Source of the DNA: Entrophospora sp. SA101
Lineage: Eukaryota > Glomeromycota > Glomeromycetes > Entrophosporales > Entrophosporaceae
Assembly: GCA_958430865.1 (NCBI GenBank)
Contig: CAUDNR010000924.1
Span: 1 to 33,128 of the forward strand
Length of the DNA stretch: 33,128 nt
Direction: 5' to 3'
The position numbers and the translations under genes were made by a program. Position 1 is the first letter of the stretch. Each line of letters begins with the position of its first letter. This document shows positions 11,903-23,180 of the stretch, one piece after another. The notes under the pieces were generated by a model that was given only the letters and a program-made list of their open reading frames with translations, was not told the origin of the DNA and did no database searches.

Positions 11903-12503
11903 TGTATTTATTTTCATTATTATGATTAATAATTAAATCTTTCTTTACTGATAATAAACATATAACCAGATTTAATTAAACTTATGATTTCAGGGATATT
12001 ATTTAAAGTATATCTATATCATATTCTAGGGTTGTTTAACAATTTAGGATGATCTACAATGTTGAATTTAAAATTACACACTGACTATATTTCTTGGAGG
12101 AAAAATATTAGACAAAACTAGCTTCACAATTATTCTCCTCATCTGAAGACAAGCACTGGAGGGATATAAAGTCATGGCCAAATTCAACAATCCTAAACTG
12201 TGAATGAGTTTATACTACTTAGGTGGGTGAATAAGTTATCTGACTTTCAATAAATTGAAGAATGTCAATGGACTTGGAGAATGCTTCATATTCACATTAA
12301 ATATTCTTTTCTTTTTTTGGAATTAAATAATGAAGGAAGATTCATATTTGTCATGTACCCAACTTGTTAACTATACATTTTTTATCCATTATCCCTACAT
12401 TGTCACAGAATAGTGAACTGTCATTCACACCATTGAAATTCCTGAATTATGATATTGTAGTATGAGCTGTAAATGAACATCCTAAAGTTGTAAAAGCTGT
12501 AAC
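11903..12503. repeat. Right flank repeat of the BTB-TLDc gene (R2)
   Basis: About 600 bp similar to 13095-13717 in the same orientation. Landmarks in both: AACTAGCTTCACAATTATT, ATAAATTGAAGAATGTCAAT and TAACTATACATTTTTTATCC. Divergence is substantial, so the duplication is old. No coding frame is shared between the copies. Confidence 0.85.
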
Positions 12504-12512
12504 CTGTAAACT

Positions 12513-12903
12513 CATAAAGTTGTAAATATTTACAGCTTATAGATATTAATATATAGTAATAGTCATAGTGATTGTTGAAATACTATTTATCATGATATTT
12601 ATTTTTATAATACAAAAAAAATTTATAACTAAAAACTATTTAACAACTAATTGCTTCAAAATCAACATAGAATATATTGATTTTTGAAATGGTTCCAAAC
12701 TTTTGATTCCTTACAACACATTTTACTTCTTTGCTATTATTTGTTATTGAATTCTTAGAACCCATTTTATTCTTTTATTTTAATACAGTTTAGTCAATAT
12801 GATTATCAGTTATTTAAAACAATAAATTGATGTCTTTCATGTTTATATATATATATATATTGTTAAAAAACAATTAATAATATAAATAGCAGTTTTTTGT
12901 TTA
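12513..12903. repeat. Second copy of R1 (R1')
   Basis: Diverged direct copy of 9784-10176. It follows R2 almost immediately, with about 10 bp between them. The sequence after it, to about 13094, shares only patches with the leader of the BTB-TLDc gene (for example TATGGCATTTA), and no BTB-TLDc coding sequence is present. Confidence 0.85.
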
Positions 12904-13094
12904 CAAAGACCAATATGATTATTATCATTATTTAATTTTTGAAAAGAAAATAAATAAGAAAACTATATAATCTGACATTCATTATAGCAATTTGTGACTT
13001 TGCTTTAATGATTTATGGCATTTACAGACAGCAATATGGCATGTGTCATAACTGGTCTAGCAAAAGTATAATTTAAAAGATCCCCGTTCTAATG

Positions 13095-13717
13095 AGTATT
13101 TATTTTCATATGATTAGTAATATTAAATCTTTACTGATAATAAATATATAACTAGATTTAATTAATAAACTTATAATTTCATTTAACAAACGTAGTTGAA
13201 TGTTGAATGGAAATGACATTTATTTATTATTTAAAATTACACACTTCAACTCTATCTTTTGAAGGAAAACATCAGATGAAACTAGCTTCACAATTATTAA
13301 AATTATACTCACCGATCCCTCACCTGAAGACAAGCAGGGAAGGACACCCAAATTCATCGATCCTAAGCAAACGAGTCTCCTTATACTTACTTGGGAGGGT
13401 GTGTGAACAAGTTTTTCGACTTTTAATAAATTGAAGAATGTCAATTGATTTTGAGAATTTCCTAAATGCTTCATGTTCACATTTAAATATTCATTATTCT
13501 CCCCTTTTTCAAGTCAAATAACGAGGGAAAATTTTTTTTATCTTTCATGAGAGTGTACCCAACCTGTAGACAGTGATCTTAACTATACATTTTTTATCCC
13601 TGTTAGTTCTACACAATCACGAAATAGTGAGCCATTGAAACTTAGGAATTACGGCATTACGGTATGAGCCGTAAATGAACTTGACATGACACCTCAAGAT
13701 CGTAAAAGCCGTAAACC
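13095..13717. repeat. Second copy of R2 (R2')
   Basis: Diverged direct copy of 11903-12503. Its end carries a small foldback of ATTACGGC (13648-13655) against GCCGTAAAT (13668-13676). Short open frames on both strands here (13207-13480) overlap each other and have no domain, so I treat the copy as non-coding. Confidence 0.8.
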
Positions 13718-14339
13718 AAGCTACGCGTAATAGCAAATACGCATTAAAATAAAACCGCGCCTGAACTATCTTTAGCATCTGAGTTTGAAACATGCATAGA
13801 CTGGATATTGGTACATAAAATAAATGGCTTATACATAGTAAATAAGGCACAGGTTTTTGCAAGTTTTAACTTTGAACAAAGAAAAAATAATGCCATTGTT
13901 GAATTTACTAGAATTGCAATAAATTAAATTAATCATGAGTTTGATGATAATGAATTTTCTTTCGACGTTGAAGCCGTTCTTTAAACAATATTAACAAAAA
14001 AGCGCAATGACAATATTTGCAAAGCATAAAGAATTCTGTAATCCTTAGTAGGACAACGTTGGACCAGGGAGCGACTGCTATAAAACATTGTCATAATGAT
14101 GAACTAGTTAGTAAATAATTGGAAATTTGAATAATCTTAATTAGAACAACTACGGCTTCGTAAAAACAAACTTCATGTAAAGAAAAAATAGAATAAAACA
14201 ATCGCTATTATTTAAATTATTTTCTTGAAAATAAATAAAAAGTTTAAAAAATTGGATTCTCACAGTTTATAGCATTCAAAGCAACATATTAACCAAAATA
14301 AAAGGTTTAAAAGGTTTAATTAATCTAAAGGAAATTTAA
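13718..14339. other. No gene seen
   Basis: AT-rich sequence with no supported coding frame, RNA gene or repeat. Confidence 0.5.
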
Positions 14340-15055
14340 GTCACAATGTGACAATAGTTTTGAAGGCTGTGATTGTTCAGGTCAAGTAAAATTTCATTGA
14401 TTATATTCTTGTAAGGATTGAGATGTTATTAATTTTAGAGATGGCATTTTTGTATTGATGTGGAAACAGGATCTGGAATCTTTCATGGTATGTTGAACAC
14501 CCTCCAATAAGTAGTTCTAACATGGAATTTTCATGATCAAGTATTGGAAAAAGAAGGGTCTGCCATCCTCAACTTTATAAAATGAAAACCTCAATAACAA
14601 CAACTTCCTCTGGATTACATAGCAATTTTCTTGGTCAGTTGTCCAGAACAACTTTGTATTTATGACAGGTGGCCCCATTCTTAGGTTGTAGTTACAAAAG
14701 TATTGCGGATATGTCATATTTTGAAAGTATTGAGATATCTGAAATATTTGTCAATGACGTCATCATCCCAGTAAAGTTTCTCATCCTCAAGTTCAGTCAA
14801 CTGCATTTGAATTGTTTAACAGCTCTAACATGCATGTTTGAAGGAGTGATAGGAAAGTGCCGAACCTGCACAGTAACCTTTGTTATTTGGTACTGCAATA
14901 ACAGAATAATCAGCCACCAACTTTCTTGCTTGGATATGGCTTCTGTAGCTATCATTATCATTGATGTCAAAAACCTTTGTTTGGTATTGTATTTTGTCAC
15001 ACTTTGCGAACCCTCTGGTGGTCACATGGAAACCACAAAATTGTTAAATAGATAG
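14340..15055 (-). pseudogene. Decayed coding-like sequence of unknown family
   Basis: On the minus strand, successive frames read like one protein broken by shifts and stops: GFAKCDKIQYQTKVFDIND, then VADYSVIAVPNNKGYCAGSA, then QLTELEDEKLYWDDDVIDKY, then LELLIGGCSTYHERFQILFP. The residue mix is protein-like and unlike the surrounding low-complexity DNA. I do not recognise the family. A 128-codon open frame on the plus strand (14669-15055) is probably its antisense shadow. Confidence 0.3.
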
Positions 15056-15441
15056 CGATCAACATTTTAACTGTCGCATCGACTTATTTTTTACCAAGTA
15101 TTCTTTTTGCACCACAGAATATCATATCTAAAAATTAATGTAGTTTAGTGTAATGAAATAAACATTTGGGGCACTCACTGATTCATTCACGGATCGGTTT
15201 TTTTCTTTTAGAAAAATCCAAGTTTATTACTTATAAGACCATTATTGTTGATTAAAGATATATATATTAGTAATAATAATTTTACATGATAAATACAAGA
15301 ATAAATATACAAATAATTAATTGGTTAATTAGTTAAAGAACATATAAATACAATCAAAGAAAAGTAATAATTAATAATAATAAATATATAAAGGGAAAAA
15401 CAATTGTCTCTTGTTTTTTTTTCATCCTCGATGAATTTATT
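15056..15441. other. 3' flank of the FYVE gene
   Basis: AT-rich, with no supported feature. It should hold the polyadenylation region of the minus-strand FYVE gene. Confidence 0.5.
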
Positions 15442-16907
15442 TCACGGTGATGGTGGCGGAGAAATATTTCCTTGTACAGCCCAACCACCACCACTTTCTT
15501 CATTAACCGAGACACTATTTGGATCAATATCTTTTTTTTTTAATTTTTAAAAAACCACAATTTAATTAATAAAAAATCAAAAAATCAATGATTATTATAA
15601 ATAAGATAATTATTTACCCAAATAACAAAAATCACATAATCTTATAATATTAGCTGTGCTAAACCTATTACTAAACCTATTTTGTTGTTGTTGTAATTGT
15701 GGATCCTCCATTAATATTGTTAAAAAATCTTTTGGAATTGAAGATAAATCAATGGGTTTTTTGGTAAGACAATCTGTACAAACTAAATAAATAATAATGA
15801 ATGAATTAATTAATTTTTGATAGTTTGGTTGGTTAATTGACTTAAAAAAAACCCCCACTTACCAATCTTTTTACACTTAATACAAACATTCTATAATTTT
15901 TATTTATGAAAATTAAAAAATTAAAATTAATAGATCAAAATCAATTAATTAAAAAAAATAACAATATAAAATTAACTTACCCTCCATCGAAATATATTAA
16001 AATCAATCATACATAATTCACATCGTCTAGCAACAATTGCTTCATGAATAGATTTAATCTATCACATTAATGTAAATATCAATATGGTGCATTATGTATT
16101 TTAGACGCTTTTGTCAATAAATTGAAATGATTAAAATACTTACTTGCGATGTTAAAATTCCTGATCTTCCTGATACATCTCTCCTTGAAATCTTATTATC
16201 GTTATCATTTCCTATACTAATTTCTTTCCCGTGACCACTACTACTACTTCTGTTAGATCCTGTAAGATTCCATACATGAATTCCAGGTGCTAAATCCTCG
16301 TCTCTCAATGCATCTGGAAACATTGTGAAAAAACACGGATCACAAGCTCTCGCCCATTGATCTTCTCTTTCACTTGATCCTGAAATCACAAAATTCTTTT
16401 ATATATATTTACATATATAATTAATAAAAATTATTACGAATCGTAAACACCATACACACACACACACACATACACATATACATACTCTTGTTGAACAATC
16501 ATGACAAACAACTATACCACATGCTCTACAATGATGTTTTCTTCGAAACAATGTGAACTCATCACTACAATTCATACACTTGTCAGCTTCTGAATCAGGA
16601 ACCCAAATTGGCGCGTGATAATTTTCTACAATTCTTTTTTTATATATATCTTTTCTTTCCGAATCAAAATTACTATCTATTTTTGTTTATTTTTTTCCAG
16701 ATTAAAAAAATTCATTATTATTAAATTTTCCAAGTACAAAGTATATTTCTTTTAAATTACCAATTTTCAATGTTCTTTTTGCACTCAAAAATTCTTCTTT
16801 TGTGTTACGAATAGCATTTATCCATGATGTTTTTTCTTCTGGTGTGTCTGAATAAATTGTAAAACTTTTTTGTGGTGTAATAATCTGAAATCCATTTTTC
16901 ATTGCAT
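15442..16907 (-). CDS. PH plus double-FYVE protein, 5' part missing (FGD/RhoGEF-like)
   Basis: Seven minus-strand exons: 16761-16907, 16486-16676, 16144-16395, 15981-16058, 15863-15890, 15618-15782 and 15442-15530, with consistent phases and GT-AG borders, coding about 315 residues. The first exon encodes the C-terminal helix region of a PH domain (GFQIITPQKSFTIYSDTPEEKTSW in shorter blocks, ending in the conserved Trp helix). A canonical FYVE zinc finger follows: CMNC, RRKHHCRACG, CHDC and ACDPC, a phosphatidylinositol-3-phosphate-binding fold. After a Ser-rich linker comes a second zinc module with four CxxC pairs (CELC, CIKC, CTDC, CDFC), without the RRKHHCR signature. This layout is typical of FYVE/RhoGEF/PH (FGD-like) proteins acting in Rho-GTPase and endosomal signalling. 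The DH (RhoGEF) and most of the PH domain are absent: upstream lies an (AAT)n tract and then another gene, so the gene is truncated here. Confidence 0.8.
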
Positions 16908-16961
16908 CTTTTAATTTTTAATAAATAATCAATATTTTAGTATAAAAGATACATTATTATA

Positions 16962-17052
<91 letters not shown>
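16962..17052. repeat. (AAT)n microsatellite between two half-genes
   Basis: About 30 AAT units with one interruption near 17011. On one side is a PH/FYVE gene without its 5' part, on the other a TXNDC9-like gene without its 3' part. Confidence 0.95.
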
Positions 17053-17112
17053 TTATTAACAATAAAAAAATAACGATTAATAGTTAATATTATTGGAAAA
17101 ATATATAAATAC

Positions 17113-17685
17113 CTTGAGATGTTTATCCATTATTTGACATCTTCGAAAATCTTTATGAAAAAAATGTACTACACATAAATTGGTTGATGTAGTTATTTTA
17201 AGTATCTCTTTTTCATTATCAATTTCCACATATGATCCATGATCATTTTGACGCATTTCTTTAAGTTTTTCCATTCTGTTTTATCGTCAATCAGATAATC
17301 TTTATTGTTATCATTTTATCACTATTATTATTGTTGACTATTCTCTCAAAAAAATTTTTTTATAAAATTATTATTAATTATTATTTCAATGACATACTCT
17401 TGTTTTAATTGTTCCATTCGTTTTTCACGTAGATTAGTAAGATCAAAGTCATCGTTTTCTAATTCTTCAAACAATTTTTCATCATCCAAATCTTCTTCAG
17501 ATGTTCCACTTTTGTTGGTTTCTGTAATTTTATCTAAAACCTCTTGAACACGTTCATCAACAGTATCTTCACTAGTTGAAAAATAAGATTATTGTTGTTA
17601 TTTGTTATTAAATTTGTTGATAAAAATGATTTTGTATATGTAATTTGATTTTATACTTTTGATCCTCAAGGCAATTTGAAGACAT
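17113..17685 (-). CDS. TXNDC9/phosducin-like thioredoxin-fold protein, 3' half missing
   Basis: Three minus-strand exons, 17657-17685, 17398-17571 and 17113-17275, give 122 residues in a continuous frame from ATG to an exon ending in DKHLK and a GTATTT donor. An acidic N-terminus (SEEDLDDEKLFEELENDDFD) leads into a coiled stretch (LREKRMEQLKQEMEKLKEMR), then the start of a thioredoxin fold (HGSYVEI, VVHFFHKDFRRCQIMDKHLK). This matches the TXNDC9 (phosducin-like 3) family, which works with the CCT chaperonin in tubulin and actin folding. Family members are usually about 200-230 residues; the second half of the thioredoxin fold is not found in the next kilobase downstream, where an (AAT)n tract and a PH/FYVE gene follow. 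Truncation may be real or an assembly join. Confidence 0.75.
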
Positions 17686-18081
17686 TTTGTTAAATTTTAT
17701 TTTTGCTATTAAAAAAAATAAAAAGTGTATAATTTAGTGAAAGTTACACTAGTACTAATTTTTTAATTGCATATTTCCAGCACCACCAATGATGAACTAC
17801 ATATTTTATTCTCCATACGTTACTCTTCAAATACAAATCTCACCAGATACAAATGACTAAAGAAAGATATCAAGTAAATTTTCTGATGATAGATAGACTT
17901 TCTGATATCAAGAAAACTAAAAGTTGCCATAGAAATATCCAAGAACATTCCAAAAGTTTGCGCTAAAACAAGAGATAAATATTCGGATTGAATTGAATAA
18001 CGAATGGATGAATGTCTTGCTGCGGGAATCATAAAACCAAACGTGATTATTACATAGTCAAACCCGTTAAACCGAAGACGT
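17686..18081. other. Upstream region of the TXNDC9-like gene
   Basis: No supported gene. A 70-codon minus-strand frame (17820-18032) has no recognisable domain. Confidence 0.5.
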
Positions 18082-19041
18082 TTGTGCAGTGGCGAGTGGT
18101 CTTACCTGCTGATTAATCGAATATTTTGGTAATCGGTCAAAGAAGTTAACACTCGAACAATCAGTCGAATTAAAATCTTAGCAATCAAATAATAGTAAAT
18201 ACCTGATTATAATGATGATGATGATGATTATCCCGATTATCCGTATTATCTGTATATGTACAAAAAATGGTTTTTAAGCCATTTTTTTATTTTATTATTT
18301 CAAAAGAAAGTATTATTATATTTCCATTAAAATATATAGAGGTTGGTATATCAATCTTGGTGTTACCAGTTTTTATTGACATAGAAATAAATAAAAATAC
18401 CAAAACATCAATCTTTTACTTTTTTTCTTTTGGGCGGAACTTATGACTAGAGTTTCTATTCGTAATACAACTAAATTTTAATATTAATTCCAATTTATTC
18501 GAATTATTCGTTTTATTCGTTATTCGGATTATTCGAATTATTTGTTTTGTCTAAATTATTTTTATTCGAATAGAAACCCTAATATGACTATTTACTAGTA
18601 GAAAAAAAGATTTAAATTATTATCATTATTATCATTGTCACTACAAAGGAAAGGTCAATTACTACAACTATTATTATTAATCGAATAAAGAAAAAATGTC
18701 AATTACTTCTGCCACTACTATTATTATTATTATCACTACAATGACTGCGAAGGAAAAATAGAGCTGACAAAGAAAAAATTTTTTTTTTAATTGAATTGAT
18801 AGTGCATATACTATTACTATCGGTTATATTTGTTCAAATTTGCCAGTTAAAAGATTTCACGTGATTAAATTAACTGATTAATAAAAAGTTAACCGATTGA
18901 AGAATTTTTGCGCGATGCCAACCTCTAATTAAAAAACAAGGTAAAAAAATATTTCGTAGTAAATCTGATTAATCGTCGATGAATTTTTTACATTCGATTG
19001 ATCGGATATTTTATTCGGTGGGTAAGACCACTATTGTGCAG
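18082..19041. mobile_element. hAT-like non-autonomous element with 8-bp target duplication
   Basis: The element spans 18090-19033. It is flanked by perfect 8-bp copies of TTGTGCAG (18082-18089 and 19034-19041). Its ends carry inverted repeats with a 12-bp perfect core, AGTGGTCTTACC at 18095-18106 and its reverse complement at 19021-19032. Eight-bp target duplications with short imperfect inverted ends are the hAT pattern. The interior codes for nothing recognisable and contains a second, smaller MITE (18450-18579), which therefore inserted later. Confidence 0.75.
18448..18581. mobile_element. TA-flanked MITE, copy 2 (nested)
   Basis: A 130-bp element at 18450-18579 flanked by TA. Ends are GAGTTTCTATTCG and, inverted, GGGTTTCTATTCG. 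It starts with the same stretch as the copy at 8759 and has the same ATTCG-rich interior, but is about half as long. It lies within the hAT-like element. Confidence 0.75.
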
Positions 19042-20403
19042 CCACTCTCAAAAACTGAAGATCGGTGTCCGATTGGTTAAAATAAACTCGGATTACCGAA
19101 GTAATTTAAATACAAAAAAAATATCGGACTAATATTAATTGCGTTTTTTTAAAAAAAACTCAACGAGGTTAACTATATATAGTAATATCATTGTCTCCTA
19201 TATTTTATTGTAATTTTTTTTACATGAAATAATATAATACACAAAAAACAAACTTTGTTAGAGAGTAACATTAGAATTTCCGAATTGGTTAGCTATATTT
19301 TCTCTCAAAATAGTAATATATAGAAAGCTTAATATTGATTTTCATATGGCGTCTTTTTAAAATGAGATTTAAGTCTCCATGGCAGGTTACACGTAATTAA
19401 CCAGAAGTGTATTTGTGTTCCTTTCTATTGAAAAGACGCCATATATACATACAATAATAATAACCTTTTTATGAATGAGAACTTTCAATATATAAGTTAT
19501 GTAGCCTTTTAAGATAAATAAACTAAAAGGATGATGACATTTAAAAAGGTTTTGGTGATTTATGGCATTCCCCTTATATCAACCAATCAATTTTGGGATA
19601 TTTTTTTGGATGTGAATTTTTGAATTTTTGTTTATAATAACTAATTTTTAAAGAACTAACTTAATATAGTAATAGATAGACTCCGATAAAAATTTCCCAA
19701 ATTGGGTATTCCCCCGATATTTTTCACATTTTCGCACGCCTGATGGCACCAAAACAAACATATTTGACATGTTTGACACGTGTATATTTAAATACCCAAA
19801 ATATGGGTTACTTGCCGATCATCAAAACTAAAAATTTTATTATCCTGTATATAAATAAAAAGGAATTTTTTAAAAAAATCCTTGCAACCTTTGTTGTATA
19901 AGTGAAAAAATGTGCCTCATTACTTAAATCCATGAAAATCATTTAAAGTTTTTTTGTCATGATAATCTCCTTTGAAAAATTTATTAATGAGTTAAGAGAA
20001 GGAAATGATGATGATGGCGTATATTTTTTTTTTTCAAGAAGATAATACACCATGTCATAAAGTAAATGGATGAAAGAAGAAAATAATGTTATGGTTCTTC
20101 CCTGACCTTCCCAGGCCCAGATCTTGAAAGATTTAAAAAGAAGACTCAGATTATTTTAATACTAAATTAACCAGGAATAATTAATAAATTAATAGATATC
20201 ATTTAGAAATTGATCAATTTTAAAAAATACAATTGTTTGTAAACAACAGGTTTTTTTTTTTTTATATGCAGTGAAACTTTCGGTATATCTTGATAATGTT
20301 GATCGGGATAATAATTTGATATATTATATTTGACAAATAATTTTTTAAAAATTTTTTTACGTTATCGAAAAAAAATTTTTATAATTTATAATAATAACAA
20401 ATA
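19042..20403. other. Intergenic region upstream of the desaturase
   Basis: No gene seen apart from the foldback at 19344-19444. The last 60 bases before the desaturase ATG are almost pure A/T (including TATAATTTATAATAAT) and probably belong to its promoter or leader. Confidence 0.5.
19344..19444. repeat. Short foldback with 14-bp inverted ends
   Basis: ATATGGCGTCTTTT at 19344-19357 is matched by its perfect reverse complement at 19431-19444, with about 73 bp between. It could be a miniature transposable element or an RNA hairpin; nothing else in the window resembles it. Confidence 0.6.
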
Positions 20404-20891
20404 ATGTCACCACTATCTAAAACTTTTGGCTCACAAACTTTGGTAGATACAACATCACAAACTACTAAAAATGCTACATCGTCTTCTCAAATATTCACCA
20501 AAGAAACAGTACCATCAATTCTCGAAATAAAAAAACAGATTCCTTCACAATGTTTTTCTCCATCAATATTAAAATCACTTCAATATGTAATTTTAGATTT
20601 ATCAATAATAGCCGTATTGTTCTTTTTATTTTTTTTCATTGATAAAACAACCTTGATCCCTGAAATCGTCAAAGATTTATTAATTCTTCCAATCTACTCG
20701 TTTGCCCAAGGAACAATGTTTTGGGCAATATTTGTATTGGGACATGATTGTGGGCATGGAAGTTTCAGCCGTTATCCTTTGTTTAATGATATAATTGGTA
20801 CTTTTCTACATCTTTTAATTCTTGTTCCATATACTCCTTGGAAGTTAAGTCATCGTCACCATCATAAAAATACTGGTAATATTGATAAAGA
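20404..20891 (+). CDS. Delta-12/omega-3 type fatty acid desaturase, N-terminal part
   Basis: The reading frame opens at ATG 20404 and runs 162 codons into the N gap. It encodes a membrane-bound acyl desaturase: hydrophobic segments at about 61-79 and 92-113, first histidine box HDCGH (114-118), a further hydrophobic stretch at about 126-142, and second box HRHHH (150-154). These boxes bind the di-iron centre. The spacing and the GHDCGHGSFS context fit the plant/fungal FAD2/FAD3 group, which introduces the second or third double bond into C18 acyl chains in the endoplasmic reticulum. The third histidine box and the rest of the protein (normally about 350-400 residues) are missing. What follows the gap is unrelated minus-strand kinase sequence, so the gap does not bridge this gene. 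Confidence 0.88.
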
Positions 20892-20901
20892 NNNNNNNNN
20901 N
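20892..20901. other. Assembly gap (10 N)
   Basis: Ten N bases. The desaturase frame is cut on the left and a (TTA)n tract in the kinase last exon is cut on the right, so the true distance is unknown and certainly not 10 bp if both genes are whole. Confidence 1.
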
Positions 20902-20977
<76 letters not shown>

Positions 20978-23180
20978 GCAGTCGTTATTATATGAATAAT
21001 TAATATAATCATTTGATGATTTACTGTTGTGACGATAATTGATAGACGGTAATGTTAAAGATGAGGATTTTGTGTGCGCTGTTGATGGGAAAAGCATCGA
21101 GGCACTTTTTTTATTGATATCTTGAGCACTTGAGTATGGTTTTAACGTGTGACGCTCTAATTCATCATTATTAATGGACGCGTCCTTTGTATGACCATCA
21201 CCAAAATTTTGTTTTTGAGTATCTCCTGGTAGAATGGTTTTATATTCAGCTGAAGTCACGGCAGTCATATCTGATTCTTGTCGTTCATGTGTTGATGATA
21301 TTACCGAGGAAGGTTGAGTTTTTAAATATATGGAGTTGTTGGCGGAGCTACTATCAATAGAACTTTGTAGATTCTTCATATTATCTGGTGAGTATTTGTA
21401 ATAACTTTTTCTAGACATTTTTGAAAAATCATAAATAAGAAACTTTTCTTCCATCATTCGAACTTCCTTGGAAAGTTCACTAAGATCTTGATTAGGATTG
21501 GCACGTTTCCTTGCTTTCAACGGATTGTCCTCCAATAATAATTCTTCTAATTCATGTGTTGCGTCAAAATTTGCGCGTTTAGACTAAAACAAACCAAAAT
21601 AATGAAATGGTGATATTATTAATATTATCAATATTAACATTACTATTATTAATATTGATATTAATATTCTTGCTCGACTTACATCAGGTATAAATGGAGG
21701 GGTTGCTTGTTTTGTAACAAGATTATCCCATTCTATATTACTAAACCAAGGATGCTGTTTAATTTCATCAATACCATTACATCCTAAACGCTTAGTTATA
21801 TCTCTTTCACAAAACTAAAGATTTATATGTATATATATTAGTAACAAATAAATTTATAAATATTTTATTTTTTATAATAATTACAATAATAAACATACCC
21901 TTTTTAGAACATCTATACAATCTTCAGAAACCAATTCATTAACATTTTCAGGAAAATGGATAGGCTCGTTAAGAATTGCACGAGTTAAAGCTGTATTTGT
22001 TTTTCCACGAAATGGTCGCTAGCAATATTAATGTACGATTGATAGAATGATCGATTGATCAATTGATTAATTAACTGAACAATTTTAAAATAAATTTCAG
22101 TTTTCATTTAAATTGAAAAATTTAGTTGTTAAAAATACCTTGCTAAACAATAACTCATACATCACAACACCTAGTGACCACCAATCAACAGAATTAAGAT
22201 ATCCTTTCTTTTTTAATATTTCTGGAGCTTTAAATTTTTTTTGTAAGAAGTAATTAATTAATATTAATTTTATAATTTATAATAATTCCTAAATAATTAA
22301 AAAAAATCCCCATTAATTACCCATATATGCCATAGAACCAGCCACTGATGTAAGAGGTCTTTTTTCATTATAGTGAACTGCAATATTGAAATCAGTTAAA
22401 TGCGCGTGACCATTTTCATCCAATAACACATTATCTGGTTTTAAATCTCTATATTATATATATATATATATATAATAATTAGAAATATTATTAAAAAAAG
22501 AAGGAATAATAATCAATTCAATTCCTTAGAATAATCAATTACCTATGAACAATTTTCTTTGAGTGCAAATAATCTAATCCTAAACTAATTTCAGCAACAT
22601 AAAATTTCACCACTTCTTCTCCCAAATGCCCTTGTCTCTCCAGATGAAATCTTAAATCACCGCCCAACATCAAGTCAAGCACCATGAACATATTCTCGTC
22701 GTCTTGAAAAGCATAACGCAAATTACATATCAACGATAATTCGATCTCTTCCAACAGACGACGTTCTTGTATAATATTCTCTATTGCTCGCATTTTTATA
22801 CATTTTTCTTTGTTGATGTATTTGAGCGCGTACAAAACCTTGGAACGTTTGTGTTGAACAACTCGGACCTTAATTAATTAGATGAAATGATAATGTTAAC
22901 GTGATGGTTTATAACGTTTCAATATAAACGTTTTATTGTTTTTTTTTTTTATAGTGATCAATTTAATTAAATACCTTGCCGAATGCCCCTTTTCCAACTG
23001 ATCTTAATAAATGAAAATGTGATAATTCGACTATAAATAAATAAAAAAAGATATTAATGTATATGAGTTTTAATGTTTATAAATATATATTTATATATTA
23101 TTTCTTTTAGGCACACGAGAAAATAATTTACCCTCGGCATTAAAATCAATTTCTTCTTCCTTACAACAACCTGCACCCAT
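20902..23180 (-). CDS. STK32/YANK-type AGC kinase, copy 2 (open frame, C-terminus cut by gap)
   Basis: Same gene as at 1550-4695. Exons: 23132-23180, 22975-23030, 22543-22868, 22321-22448, 22139-22227, 21899-22018, 21683-21814, and 21583 down to the gap edge at 20902. Here the last exon holds the 115-bp unit once, and the frame stays open through [10 protein letters not shown], the [13 protein letters not shown] block and into the poly-Asn tract, so this copy shows the likely ancestral reading. All kinase motifs are identical to copy 1 (GKGAFG, HRDLKPDN, DFN, APE, N-terminal MGAGCC). The SP-rich and proline-rich C-terminal part is lost at the gap; a fragment of that part occurs inverted at 26668-26913. 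Confidence 0.87.
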
